NCBI GenBank assembly: GCA_964573255.1
Contig: CAZNJB010000046.1
Span: forward strand, 1 to 23,917
Length of the DNA: 23,917 nucleotides
Source: CAYNUJ01 sp964573255
GTDB taxonomy: Bacteria; Bacteroidota; Ignavibacteria; Ignavibacteriales; Melioribacteraceae
Direction: 5' to 3'
Position 1 is the stretch's first letter. Each line of letters opens with the position of its first letter. Both the position numbers and the translations under genes were made by a program. Positions 1-8,600 of this stretch are shown here, one piece after another. Under the pieces are notes generated by a model. That model was not told the DNA's origin. It saw only the letters and a list, made by a program, of their open reading frames with translations, and did not search any database.

Positions 1-1
1 G

Positions 2-74
2 AGCGGGTGGCGGGATTCGAACCCGTGACCCTCAGCTTGGGAAGCTGATGCTCTACCAACTGAGCTACACCCGC
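2..74 (-). tRNA. tRNA-Gly (anticodon CCC)
   Basis: The reverse complement folds as a full cloverleaf of 73 nt. It has a 7-bp acceptor stem (GCGGGTG with CACCCGC), a D arm with GCTC/GAGC, an anticodon stem TCAGC/GCTGA around loop TTCCCAA, a five-base variable loop, and a T arm with TTCGAAT. Bases 34-36 are CCC, reading the Gly codon GGG. The discriminator base is U, as usual for bacterial tRNA-Gly. The outermost T-stem pair is an A-C mismatch. Whether CCA is encoded cannot be seen because the window ends here. Confidence 0.95.
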
Positions 75-177
75 ATTAATTTTATTAATGAACGAATTTA
101 CTTTAAACAAAAGTAAAAATATCATACTATTTATTCAAACGGTTTTACTAAATTTGCTAATTAATATTGGAATTTTG

Positions 178-855
178 ATGAAACTGAAACATAAACAAAA
201 ACAAGCTTTCGAACTGGTAATATTAATTTGTGCAGTAGTATTTACTGTTGCTCTCTGGGAAACACCGGTAATCTATCCGGTAAAATTTTTCGTTATCATT
301 ATTCACGAAATTAGCCATGGAATAGCTGCAATTCTTACCGGTGATACCGTCGAAATAATAAAAATCACTTCCCTACTCGGAGGTGAAACGGTTACTACAA
401 GAGAACATTCATTCTTTATTGCACTTTCCGGTTATCTAGGCAGTATTATATTCGGAGCGCTTATATTTTATTCAACTTATAATAAGAAATATTTCCCGTG
501 GATAAATGCTTCAATTGGAGTAATTATCTTTTTATTTACGGTAAATGTTTTCCAAGGACTCTTCGCAATCTTATTCGGTCTTTTATTTTCGATAATATTG
601 ATGATTATACCTTTTATGTTCAACAATAAAATCACGGGTTACATATTTAAATTTTTCGGTATTGCTTCCATATTATATATTCTTGTGGATATAAAAGAGG
701 ATTTACTGACTCTAACTATACGACAAACCGATGCACAATTACTTTCGGAAATGTCTTTTATACCTGCAATTGCGTGGGGTATATTTTATTTCCTTTTGGC
801 ATCCGCCACTCTCTTCTTCTTAATTAGATTCGGATATAAAAAGGGATTAGGCTAA
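178..855 (+). CDS. M50B-type membrane metallopeptidase-like protein
   Basis: A 225-residue polytopic membrane protein carrying the zinc-metallopeptidase motif HEISH (His43, Glu44, His47 from the start used here) inside a hydrophobic stretch, followed by an LSGYLGS segment around residue 83. This is the pattern of the small M50B-like (site-2-protease-related) family often annotated as M50 family metallopeptidase. The natural substrate is unknown. The frame is open from an ATG at 88 (255 aa), but that ATG lies 13 bp past the tRNA gene with no ribosome site. The ATG at 178 follows GGAA at 5-nt spacing and begins a typical short basic N-terminus (MKLKHKQKQ) before the first helix, so I prefer it. 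TAAATTTG at 149-156 could be a -10 element but lacks a good partner. The stop overlaps the stop of the convergent MFS gene. Confidence 0.75.
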   Translation: MKLKHKQKQAFELVILICAVVFTVALWETPVIYPVKFFVIIIHEISHGIAAILTGDTVEIIKITSLLGGETVTTREHSFFIALSGYLGSIIFGALIFYSTYNKKYFPWINASIGVIIFLFTVNVFQGLFAILFGLLFSIILMIIPFMFNNKITGYIFKFFGIASILYILVDIKEDLLTLTIRQTDAQLLSEMSFIPAIAWGIFYFLLASATLFFLIRFGYKKGLG

Positions 856-2162
856 ACAGCGAGTTTCGGATCTTTAACAAATTGTAAAATGAACAAACCG
901 ATGATGAAAAACAATCCCACAGTTAAAATCGCTATGGGTTGACTATCGGTTGCATAACTAACCGTTCCGAAAACCAAAGGACCGAAAACAGCAGAACTTT
1001 TACCGAAGAAAGAATAAAAACCGAAAAATTCCGTTTTCTTTTCAGGTGGAGTTAATTTAGACATCATACTTCTGCTTGTACTTTGCGTAGCTCCCATTAC
1101 ACTGCCGGCTAACAATCCCACCAAATAAAATGCAAGTCTTTGCGAAACTGCACCCTCCACATTTAATAGATCACTAATTAATTCGTTTATGCTGCTTTCT
1201 GCAGAAGCTGTAAAATAAGCCAGCAGAATAGTAAACATCCAAATTACTAATGAGATTACAATCGATTTTTTTTGACCGATTGAATCGGAGATTATACCAA
1301 AAAGAACCGACCCGACTATGGCGGTGGATTGAACAATCAAGAAGAATATTATCAATTCATCCATCGAGAAATTCAATGTGGTTTTCGCATAATTACCTGC
1401 AAAAAATATAACTGTATTTACTCCCTCAATATAGAAAAAGAAAGCAAGCAAAAATATCGTAAGATTTTTGTAGTTCTTTAAATGCGTTAATGTATGATAT
1501 ACTCTTTGAAAACCAATTTTTATGTAAGAAGAATCAACTATCCTCTTGCTTCTATTATCTCTAATAAAAATAAAAAGAGGTATTGCAAAAATGAAGAAAA
1601 ATAGTGCGGCAATGGGAAATGTTTCCTTGATTAAATTCCTTTGAATAAATGGAAAAGCAATTCCAAGTGTTGCTAATGAACCCAAATACCCCATAGCAAA
1701 ACCATAACCGCTCACTCTTCCGTAAGTTGTGGGTTTGGTTATATCCGGTAAATAGGCATCGTAAAACACTAATCCTGCTTCAAAACCGATATTAGCAATA
1801 ATGAACAATAATAACGCCGTTAAAATTGTCCCTTCACCTGTGAAATAAAGAAGTGAAGTTGATATTATACATATCAGCGTAAAAAAGAGTAAGAACCTCT
1901 TTCTGCCTGCAGAATAATCTGCAATAGCACCTAATACAGGCGAAATCAATGCCGTAATTATCATAGAAATACTTACACCAAACGACCAATAAAGATCCCC
2001 GATGGATTTACCGGATGCAATTACGTCCTTGAAGTATACAGCAAAAATGAAAGTCACTACAACTATTGAGTAGGACGTGTTGGCAAAATCGAAAAGAGTC
2101 CAAACGATAATTTGCGAACGGTTATTCTTCGCCGGATTCTTTTTGGGATAAAGATTCTTCAA
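852..2162 (-). CDS. MFS transporter, UMF1/Atg22-like family
   Basis: A 436-residue protein with about 12 hydrophobic segments. The N-terminal WTLFDFANTSYS (residues 21-32) is characteristic of the UMF1 (Atg22-like) branch of the major facilitator superfamily. A loop 2-3 motif GAIADYSAGRKR lies at residues 78-89, and a second-half counterpart, GIISDSIGQKKS, lies near residue 290. The substrate is unknown; related proteins are linked to efflux of small metabolites such as amino acids. The start codon is TTG at 2162, chosen because GGGAGGGG sits 5 nt upstream and no in-frame ATG occurs before the first helix. The first 41 bp overlap the end of nusB in another frame, suggesting translational coupling. 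It is the last gene of a five-gene cluster and converges with the M50 gene. Confidence 0.88.
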   Translation of the reverse strand: MKNLYPKKNPAKNNRSQIIVWTLFDFANTSYSIVVVTFIFAVYFKDVIASGKSIGDLYWSFGVSISMIITALISPVLGAIADYSAGRKRFLLFFTLICIISTSLLYFTGEGTILTALLLFIIANIGFEAGLVFYDAYLPDITKPTTYGRVSGYGFAMGYLGSLATLGIAFPFIQRNLIKETFPIAALFFFIFAIPLFIFIRDNRSKRIVDSSYIKIGFQRVYHTLTHLKNYKNLTIFLLAFFFYIEGVNTVIFFAGNYAKTTLNFSMDELIIFFLIVQSTAIVGSVLFGIISDSIGQKKSIVISLVIWMFTILLAYFTASAESSINELISDLLNVEGAVSQRLAFYLVGLLAGSVMGATQSTSRSMMSKLTPPEKKTEFFGFYSFFGKSSAVFGPLVFGTVSYATDSQPIAILTVGLFFIIGLFILQFVKDPKLAV

Positions 2163-2610
2163 TAAGACCCCTCCCGGTTTTATTTAATTTGCCGGCAGTT
2201 TTTAATTCTGATAGAATTGCATCAAGAATTCCGTTTACAAATTTTCCGCTTTTTGCAGTGCTGTAAACTTTAGCTATTTCAATCACTTCATTAATAGATA
2301 CTTTGGGAGGTATATCAGGGAAATGCATTAATTCTGTTATCGCTAACCTCAGAAGTAATCTATCAATTAATGCAATTCTATCCATTTCCCAGTTAGCAAC
2401 TTTCTCTTTAATTAATTCATCCAGTTGATTTCTATTTACAACGGCTTTCGATACAAGTTCTCGAGTAAATTCTCTATCAACGCTGCTGGTTACATCGGCT
2501 AACACACCGCTCAATAACACTTCCAGTCCTTCTCTATTCATTTCATAAGCATAAAGAACCTGCAACGCTTTTTCACGTAATTTTCTTCTGTTCAGTTTTC
2601 TATCACTCAT
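2122..2610 (-). CDS. nusB: Transcription antitermination factor NusB
   Basis: A 162-residue protein matching NusB. It has a basic N-terminus with RRKLREKALQVLYAYE (residues 8-23), which is the boxA RNA-binding face, then the all-helical core with DRIALIDRLLLRLAITEL (about 77-94) and the conserved C-terminal SINEVIEIAKVYSTAKSGKFVNGILD. NusB binds boxA RNA with NusE (S10) and promotes read-through of rRNA operons. The family core ends near residue 138. The last ~24 residues are a polar tail with part of its coding sequence shared with the start of the MFS gene, so the tail may be constrained by that overlap. It starts 32 bp after the amino-acid dehydrogenase gene stops, and an operon is likely. 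Confidence 0.95.
   Translation of the reverse strand: MSDRKLNRRKLREKALQVLYAYEMNREGLEVLLSGVLADVTSSVDREFTRELVSKAVVNRNQLDELIKEKVANWEMDRIALIDRLLLRLAITELMHFPDIPPKVSINEVIEIAKVYSTAKSGKFVNGILDAILSELKTAGKLNKTGRGLIEESLSQKESGEE
2168..2175 (-). promoter_or_regulatory. Shine-Dalgarno site for the MFS gene (TTG start)
   Basis: The minus strand reads GGGAGGGG, then five bases, then TTG. This strong ribosome site lies inside the nusB coding region and fixes the MFS start at 2162. Confidence 0.75.
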
Positions 2611-2642
2611 TTTCTATCTCAATTCTAAACTAATTCAACAAA

Positions 2643-3710
2643 TTAGGAATAAATCCTTTTCATCGTTCCTATTTTCTTTATCCTTTCTTCAGCTATCCTG
2701 TTGGATGCAACATTCGTCGGAATGTTCTCCTCAGCAGAAGTTTTAAATACTTTCTTCAAATTATTATAAATTCCCTCAGCTTGTTTCATTGCCCTATCTT
2801 GTCTATATCCTTCCAATTCGTTTGCAACGTTTATCAATCCCCCGGCATTAATTACATAATCCGGAGCATAAAGAATTCCCTTTTCCATCAATTTGGAACC
2901 GTGTATGTTTTCGTCTTCCAATTGGTTATTGGCTCCGCCTGCAATAATTCCACACTTGAACTTGTTGATAGACTCATCGTTTATAACGCCTCCGAGGGCA
3001 TTAGGACTAAATATATCAGCTTCAATAGAATATATATCTTCCGGATCAACAACGTGAGCTTTAACGGTTTGTAGAGCCAATTTAATTTTATCTTCATCGA
3101 TATCCGTGATATATAATTGCGCTCCTTCGGCATAGAGATGTTCGGCTAAATATCTTCCTACCTGTCCCATTCCTTGTATAGCAACTTTTTTCCCTTTAAG
3201 GGACTCATTTCCCCATCTTTCTTCAACACAGGCTTTAATACCAACATAAACGCCGTAAGCCGTTACCGGTGATGGATCTCCGGAACCGCCGAGAGCTTTG
3301 GATATGCCGGTAATATAATTTGTTTCCATACGTACGTATTCCATATCATCCACGTCTGTGCCGAGATCCTCGGCAGTTATATAACGACCACCCATTCCCT
3401 CAACAAATTTACCGAACGTACGAAATAACAATTCATTCTTGTCGGTCTTCGGATTTCCGATAATAACCGCTTGCCCGCCGCCTAAATTTAATCCGGCTAC
3501 AGCAGCTTTGTAAGTCATTCCTCTCGATAAACGAAGCGCATCCTTTACCGCATCATTTAATGTAGGATAACTCCACATTCTGCAACCGCCAATTGCGGGC
3601 CCTAAACAAGTATCGTGAATTGCAATTATAGCTTTTAAACCGGATTCTTTATCCGTACAGAATATTAATTGTTCGTGGGAATATTCTTCGAGGTCTTCAA
3701 AAAGTTGCAT
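2643..3710 (-). CDS. Leu/Val/Phe-type amino-acid dehydrogenase with Lys80-to-Gln at the active site
   Basis: A 355-residue member of the Glu/Leu/Phe/Val dehydrogenase family, of leucine-dehydrogenase length. These enzymes oxidatively deaminate branched-chain or aromatic amino acids with NAD. The N-terminal substrate domain shows GPAIGGCRMW (residues 37-46), MTYKAAVAGLNLGGG (65-79), and AEDLGTDVDDM (113-123). The Rossmann domain has GMGQVG (180-185) and an Asp at 203 that suggests NAD rather than NADP. Numbering coincides with leucine dehydrogenase: substrate-binding Lys68 and Asp115 are present, but residue 80 is Gln (CAA) where the family signature has its catalytic Lys. It may be inactive, altered in chemistry, or affected by a single-base error. 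It sits 17 bp after the DUF218 gene in a tight cluster. A weak GGAG lies 11 nt before the ATG. Confidence 0.9.
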   Translation of the reverse strand: MQLFEDLEEYSHEQLIFCTDKESGLKAIIAIHDTCLGPAIGGCRMWSYPTLNDAVKDALRLSRGMTYKAAVAGLNLGGGQAVIIGNPKTDKNELLFRTFGKFVEGMGGRYITAEDLGTDVDDMEYVRMETNYITGISKALGGSGDPSPVTAYGVYVGIKACVEERWGNESLKGKKVAIQGMGQVGRYLAEHLYAEGAQLYITDIDEDKIKLALQTVKAHVVDPEDIYSIEADIFSPNALGGVINDESINKFKCGIIAGGANNQLEDENIHGSKLMEKGILYAPDYVINAGGLINVANELEGYRQDRAMKQAEGIYNNLKKVFKTSAEENIPTNVASNRIAEERIKKIGTMKRIYS

Positions 3711-3727
3711 AATAAATTATTCTCCAA

Positions 3728-4741
3728 TTAAATTGCAAAGAGCCAAAATAATAAAAGCGCAATACTCTCACGCAAATAATAGTAAATAGACTTACGCCAA
3801 TTTAATTTATAATTTGATGAAATTCCATTTACCTGCACATCAAAAAATTTACTCATTTCTATTATTCGCCTTAAATGAAATGCATCCGAAATAACGGCAA
3901 GATTTTTACCGCCATATTTTTTAGATATTCCTTTCAGAAACTTTATCTGCTCTGCAGTAGTAGTAGTCTTCTCTTCAAACAATATATCGGATTTATTTAC
4001 TCCCAATTCAATTAAGTAATTTCTCGCGACTTCCGCTTCGGATAATTCTCCCGGAGCATTCCCACCCGTAACTTGTATTTTACTTATGGTACCAAGTCTG
4101 TAAAGTTCATATCCCCTCTCAATTCTCGCTTTAAATAAAGGGCTAGGAGTATTCTTATTCCAGACTGCTGCTCCTAAAACAACTCCAACTTCTGATTTAG
4201 ATCTGGGTAATTTGTTCGTATGATTAGATGTGTTCAAAACTGTAACAAAAGATATAACTATAAATGCAATTGGAATAATTACCGAAAAATAAAATGCACG
4301 AATAGGCGCAATATAATTTTGATTGAATACAGCATACAGCAAATAGATTGATGCAAAAAGCTGGAGGAAATACCCGGCAGAAAAGCTTATACCGAGAGCA
4401 ACTTTACGTACGGGATAATAAATAAATGGAAGAATAAAATCTATGTTAACATAGTTTAGGAGTAATGAAACCAACAGTAAAATTATAGATAAAAAGAGCA
4501 ATAAATTAACTATCGTTAAAGTACCCTTCCCTATCTTCTTCTTCGTAAATGTAGAATAACCGGCTGCTGCAATAGAAATAAATAGAGGTACTGCATTGAA
4601 AAAGGTTCCTATCTGCAGCAGACTGCTAATTTTTATTTCAAGTCCATTCGTATAATATTTTATGAATAACAGTAAAATAAAATATAGTAACGCAGCAAAA
4701 ACTGGGATCCAGATGTTTGTAAATTTATTTTTCTTACTCAT
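3728..4741 (-). CDS. Membrane protein with C-terminal DUF218 (ElyC/SanA/YdcF-like) domain
   Basis: A 337-residue protein. The N-terminal half carries about five hydrophobic helices (roughly residues 12-28, 42-62, 77-96, 115-138, 149-170). Residues ~184-315 form a DUF218 domain with VVLGAAVW, ARIERGYELYRLG, VTGG, SEAEVARNYLIELGV, the TTTTAEQI motif, and VISDAFHLRR, the last two being hallmarks of the ElyC/SanA/YdcF family. A final hydrophobic segment ends the protein. Family members have been tied to cell-envelope maintenance (ElyC in undecaprenyl-lipid/peptidoglycan homeostasis, SanA in envelope barrier), but the biochemical activity is not settled. Its ATG begins 2 nt after the ABC ATPase stop, so the two genes are likely co-translated. 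Confidence 0.85.
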   Translation of the reverse strand: MSKKNKFTNIWIPVFAALLYFILLLFIKYYTNGLEIKISSLLQIGTFFNAVPLFISIAAAGYSTFTKKKIGKGTLTIVNLLLFLSIILLLVSLLLNYVNIDFILPFIYYPVRKVALGISFSAGYFLQLFASIYLLYAVFNQNYIAPIRAFYFSVIIPIAFIVISFVTVLNTSNHTNKLPRSKSEVGVVLGAAVWNKNTPSPLFKARIERGYELYRLGTISKIQVTGGNAPGELSEAEVARNYLIELGVNKSDILFEEKTTTTAEQIKFLKGISKKYGGKNLAVISDAFHLRRIIEMSKFFDVQVNGISSNYKLNWRKSIYYYLRESIALLLFWLFAI

Positions 4742-4743
4742 CT

Positions 4744-5514
4744 TCAGGGTAAAATATTTACTTGAATTGAATCGGGAATTCTGCCTTGGGACAAGTTGAC
4801 ATTAACCTCAAATACTTCATTAATATTCTTTTCAGTCAATATTTCTTTTTTATCGCCGTATTTCAACATTTCTCCCTCTTTTAATAATAATATTTTTTTC
4901 GAGAAATGTCCCGGCAAATTCAAATCGTGTGATACGGTAATAATAGTAAGCTCCTCCTCCTCATTAAGTTGCGCAAGCAGCTCAAATATTTGAATTTGAT
5001 GCTTAATATCGAGGTGTGCATTCGGTTCATCGAGCAGCATTACTTTTGCTCTTTGAACCAACGCTTTTGCAATAAATGCGCGCTGCGCCTCACCACCCGA
5101 AATTTCGTTAATCCCCTTTTCCGCAAGAAGGTCTAACTCTAATCTTTGTAGTGCTTCTTCTACTATTTCTCTATCTTCATTGCTTTCGTAGCCTGCAAAA
5201 TTAAAATAGGGAGTTCTCCCCATCATTACAATTTCGTAAACCGAATATGGAAAGATAGAATATGTAAATTGGGGAACATAAGAGAAAATTTTAGCAATTT
5301 CTAAAGAATCGAACTCGTTTATATTTCTACCGTCAATTTTCACACTACCGCTCGACGGCTTAAGATATCCACTAATCAATTTTAGCAAAGTAGATTTACC
5401 GGAACCATTCGGACCTAAAATAGTTAAGAATTCTTTTTTATCAACTGTAACGGAAACGGGATGTAATTTGAAACCGTTACCATAAGAGAATTCTATTTTA
5501 TTTAATTCAATCAT
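4744..5514 (-). CDS. ABC transporter ATP-binding protein, FecE/BtuD-like (orphan)
   Basis: A 256-residue ABC ATPase with all motifs intact: Walker A GPNGSGKST (34-42), Q-loop Gln82, signature ISGGE (138-142), Walker B VMLLDEP (158-164) with Glu163, and H-loop His196. The segment FPYSVYEIVMMGRTPY (88-103) is typical of ATPases serving iron-siderophore, haem or cobalamin importers (type II, FecCDE/BtuCD). No permease or binding protein occurs in the window, so its partner must be encoded elsewhere or was lost. It is the first gene of the cluster that continues with DUF218, dehydrogenase, nusB and MFS, and starts 122 bp from the efflux operon with a terminator between them. No convincing ribosome site precedes the ATG. 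Confidence 0.9.
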   Translation of the reverse strand: MIELNKIEFSYGNGFKLHPVSVTVDKKEFLTILGPNGSGKSTLLKLISGYLKPSSGSVKIDGRNINEFDSLEIAKIFSYVPQFTYSIFPYSVYEIVMMGRTPYFNFAGYESNEDREIVEEALQRLELDLLAEKGINEISGGEAQRAFIAKALVQRAKVMLLDEPNAHLDIKHQIQIFELLAQLNEEEELTIITVSHDLNLPGHFSKKILLLKEGEMLKYGDKKEILTEKNINEVFEVNVNLSQGRIPDSIQVNILP

Positions 5515-5580
5515 CTGCGGAAATATTTTTCACAAAAAAATTAATAATTAGAATGTAATACTAATTAAGTTATAACTAAT

Positions 5581-5624
5581 AAAATAATAAAAAAGCCGGC
5601 AGAACGAAAAGTTAAGCCGGCTTT
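5581..5624 (-). terminator. Intrinsic terminator of the efflux operon
   Basis: On the minus strand AAAGCCGGC (5624-5616) pairs perfectly with GCCGGCTTT (5600-5592) around a 15-nt loop, followed by a T-rich run TTTATTATTTT. It begins 12 bp after the RND pump stop codon, giving a clear end to the tetR-tolC-adaptor-pump transcript. Confidence 0.9.
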
Positions 5625-5636
5625 CAAAATAAAAAA

Positions 5637-8600
5637 TTACTGTTTCCGCCATGCGTTAAATCTGGCAATAATATCGGCAATAGTTGAATACATAGCCGGT
5701 ACCACAATCAGAGTTAAAATAGTTCCGAACATTAATCCGAAGATAACAGCTACACCCATAGATTTCCAGAACATAGCGTCAACACCACCGCTTTCGAGTG
5801 TAAAAGTGTAAAAATCGAAACTAAATCCGAAAGTAAGCGGAATTAAGCCGAGAATTGTGGTTATTGCTGTAAGTGTTACGGGACGGAATCTTCTGATTCC
5901 CGCACGAATTACAGATTCTCTTACGGATAGTCCTCTTTTTCTCAAGATGTTAACATAATCTATTAACACGATATTATTATTAACAACAACACCGGCTAAA
6001 CTTATTACACCTATTCCTGTCATTATCACACCGAAAGGCATCGCAAACGCAATCAAACCGATAAAAACTCCAATCAACGAAATCATCACCGCCATCATAA
6101 TCATCATCGGTTGAGATAACGAATTGAATTGTATTACAAGTATCAGAAATATTCCCAATAAAGCAATCAAAAATGCTTTCATTAAGAATGCAGATGCTTT
6201 CGCCTGCTCTTCATTCTGACCCGTAAATTCCAATCTGTAATCCTGTGGCAGAGTGAAACCGGATAACTTGGTTTGACATTCTTTCAGGACTTCATTTGCG
6301 TTATATCCTTCTTCAACATTTGCGCTTACTGTTATTACTCTTTTCAAATTCTTTCTTTTGATCGCACCCGGACCGGTACCGTATTCAATATCGGCAATGC
6401 TTGAAAGAGGAAGACTGAGAGTTTTACCGCGCATATCATTATAAATAATACGCATATTTCTCAACGCATCTACGTCTTTCCTTTGGTCTTCTTTCAAACG
6501 AACGGTTATATCGTATTCATCTTCATTTATTCTATACGTCGATGCTTCGGTACCGTTTATTGCAGATCGAATTGCATTTGCAATTTTAGAAGTATTGGCT
6601 GAAAACAGAGCGGCTTTTTCCCTGTTCACGATAACTCTAATTTCCGGTTTACCTGCATCGTAATCATCTTTTATATCTACTACTCCGGGAACCGTTTTAA
6701 TTTCTTCCGTGATTTGCATCGCCAATTCACCTAATTTGGTGTAATCATCACCGGAAATTTCAATATTTATCGGCAATCCTACCGGCGGCCCCATATGCTG
6801 TTTCTTTACTTCAATATCCGCACCCGCAATATTCGTTACAAGTTGTCTTAATTCATTTGTAGTAATTTTCGAAGATTGTGAGCGCTCGCTAAAATCAACA
6901 TATTGTATTGTAATTGTACTTTTATTCGGGGTAGGACTTCCGGCATCAAAAGGATTATTAGAAGAACCGACGTTTGCGACATATTCTTTAACATCCGCAT
7001 CCAAAAACGGTTCTAATCTTTTTTCAATTATTGCAGCAATTCTATTTGACATTTCTAAGTTCGTACCTGACGGACTTTCCACGTTTATGAATACTCTCGG
7101 AGGATCAACTTCAGGAAAGAATTCAACTCCGTGCCCTAATTGAGCATAGGTTATTATTATCACTACCAGCAACAATAATGCACCGGACAATACCCTTAAT
7201 CTTGGATTGGTAAATAATTTTATCAAACCAAATCCGAGAGCAACACTAATAAGTAAATCAACACTCTTTGGTATACCAGGAATGGCAAGTAAAACCATTG
7301 TAATAACAATCCACAGCAATACTCCGAGCAATCCCAGCCAGTTACGAGTATTAATTTTTCTATTTGGATCTCTTTCTTCTCCAATAGATGCATTGAGAGC
7401 ATTTTCATATTTTTCCATTATAAAGGGAAGAGCTACATCTATAAAAAAGTGTGTAACTTTGTTTAATGGCATAAATATTTTATCGAATAGAGAATCGGAT
7501 GCAACCGATTTACTTTCGAGTTTCATAAATTTAGAAGCAAAAACCGGATTGATTACCAGCGCCACAAAAAGAGAAGATGAGAGAGTAATTATTAAGGTTG
7601 CAGGTAAATATCCCATAAAATCACCCACAACACCGGGCCAAAAAAGCATCGGAGCAAATGCCATTAATGTTGTTAAAGTGGAAGTAATAATTGGCCATGC
7701 AACTTCTGAAGCTCCTAATTTAGCGGCAGTAATCAATTCGTTGCCTTCTTCGAGAAATTTATAGATATTCTCTATTATCACTATTGCATTATCAACCAGC
7801 ATTCCTAAAGCAAGGATCAACGAAAAAAGAACAATCATATTCAACGTGATCCCTAGAGCGCTTAGAATAATAAATGATATAAGCATACTCAAAGGAATAG
7901 CAATTGCAACGAAAAGAGCGTTCCTTACTCCAAGGAAAAACAACAATACGAGTAAAACCAAAACCAAACCGGAATAAATATTATTCTCCAAGTTTTTGAC
8001 ACTTCGCTTGATATCTTGCGACTGATCAACCGTTAAAGAGAACTTAACTGATTCCGGAACTTGACTTTCTTTTTCCGCAACCAAAGCTTTAACTTGATCA
8101 GCAATCTCAATAATATTTGCTCCAACGCGTTTGGAAATATTCATTGTAACGCAATCAACTTGGTTTAATCTCGCATAAGTTGTGCGTTCTTTGAAAGCAT
8201 ATTTCACTTCGGCAACATCTTTAACATAAATAGGAGTGCCGTCCTTCATCTTAACAATTATATCTTCTATAATAAACGGCTTATCGAATTCTCCCGGAAC
8301 CCTTACTAAAAATCTTGTATTGTTTACATCGATAGTACCACCGGGAATAGTTCTATTTTCGCTCTGAATCGCCTGAATAATATCATCGAAGCGAATGTTG
8401 TAATGAACCAACTTGTTCATATCAACATTCACTTGCACTTCCCTTTCAAGTCCTCCGGTAATTTTCACATCGAGAACACCCTCGATATTTTCAATATCTT
8501 CTTTTAGGTCATCTGCAATATCTTTTAATTTTACCAGACCCTGAGGACCAGAAATATTATACGTCATAATCGGGAATTCAGAGAAATTAATTTCGATAAT

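Noticed and set aside
88..177. Longer N-terminus for the M50-like protein from the ATG at 88
   Set aside because: No ribosome site, 13 bp from the tRNA gene, and it adds a second hydrophobic segment ahead of a typical N-terminus. Not fully excluded.
5568..5577. Palindrome AGTTATAACT and repeated ACTAAT upstream of the ABC ATPase gene
   Set aside because: Short and AT-rich; expected by chance in this composition, with no clear promoter to link it to.
7207..7764. Open frame of 185 codons on the plus strand inside the RND gene
   Set aside because: It is antisense to a strongly conserved pump region, has no domain or ribosome site, and its composition is what the reverse of hydrophobic codons gives.
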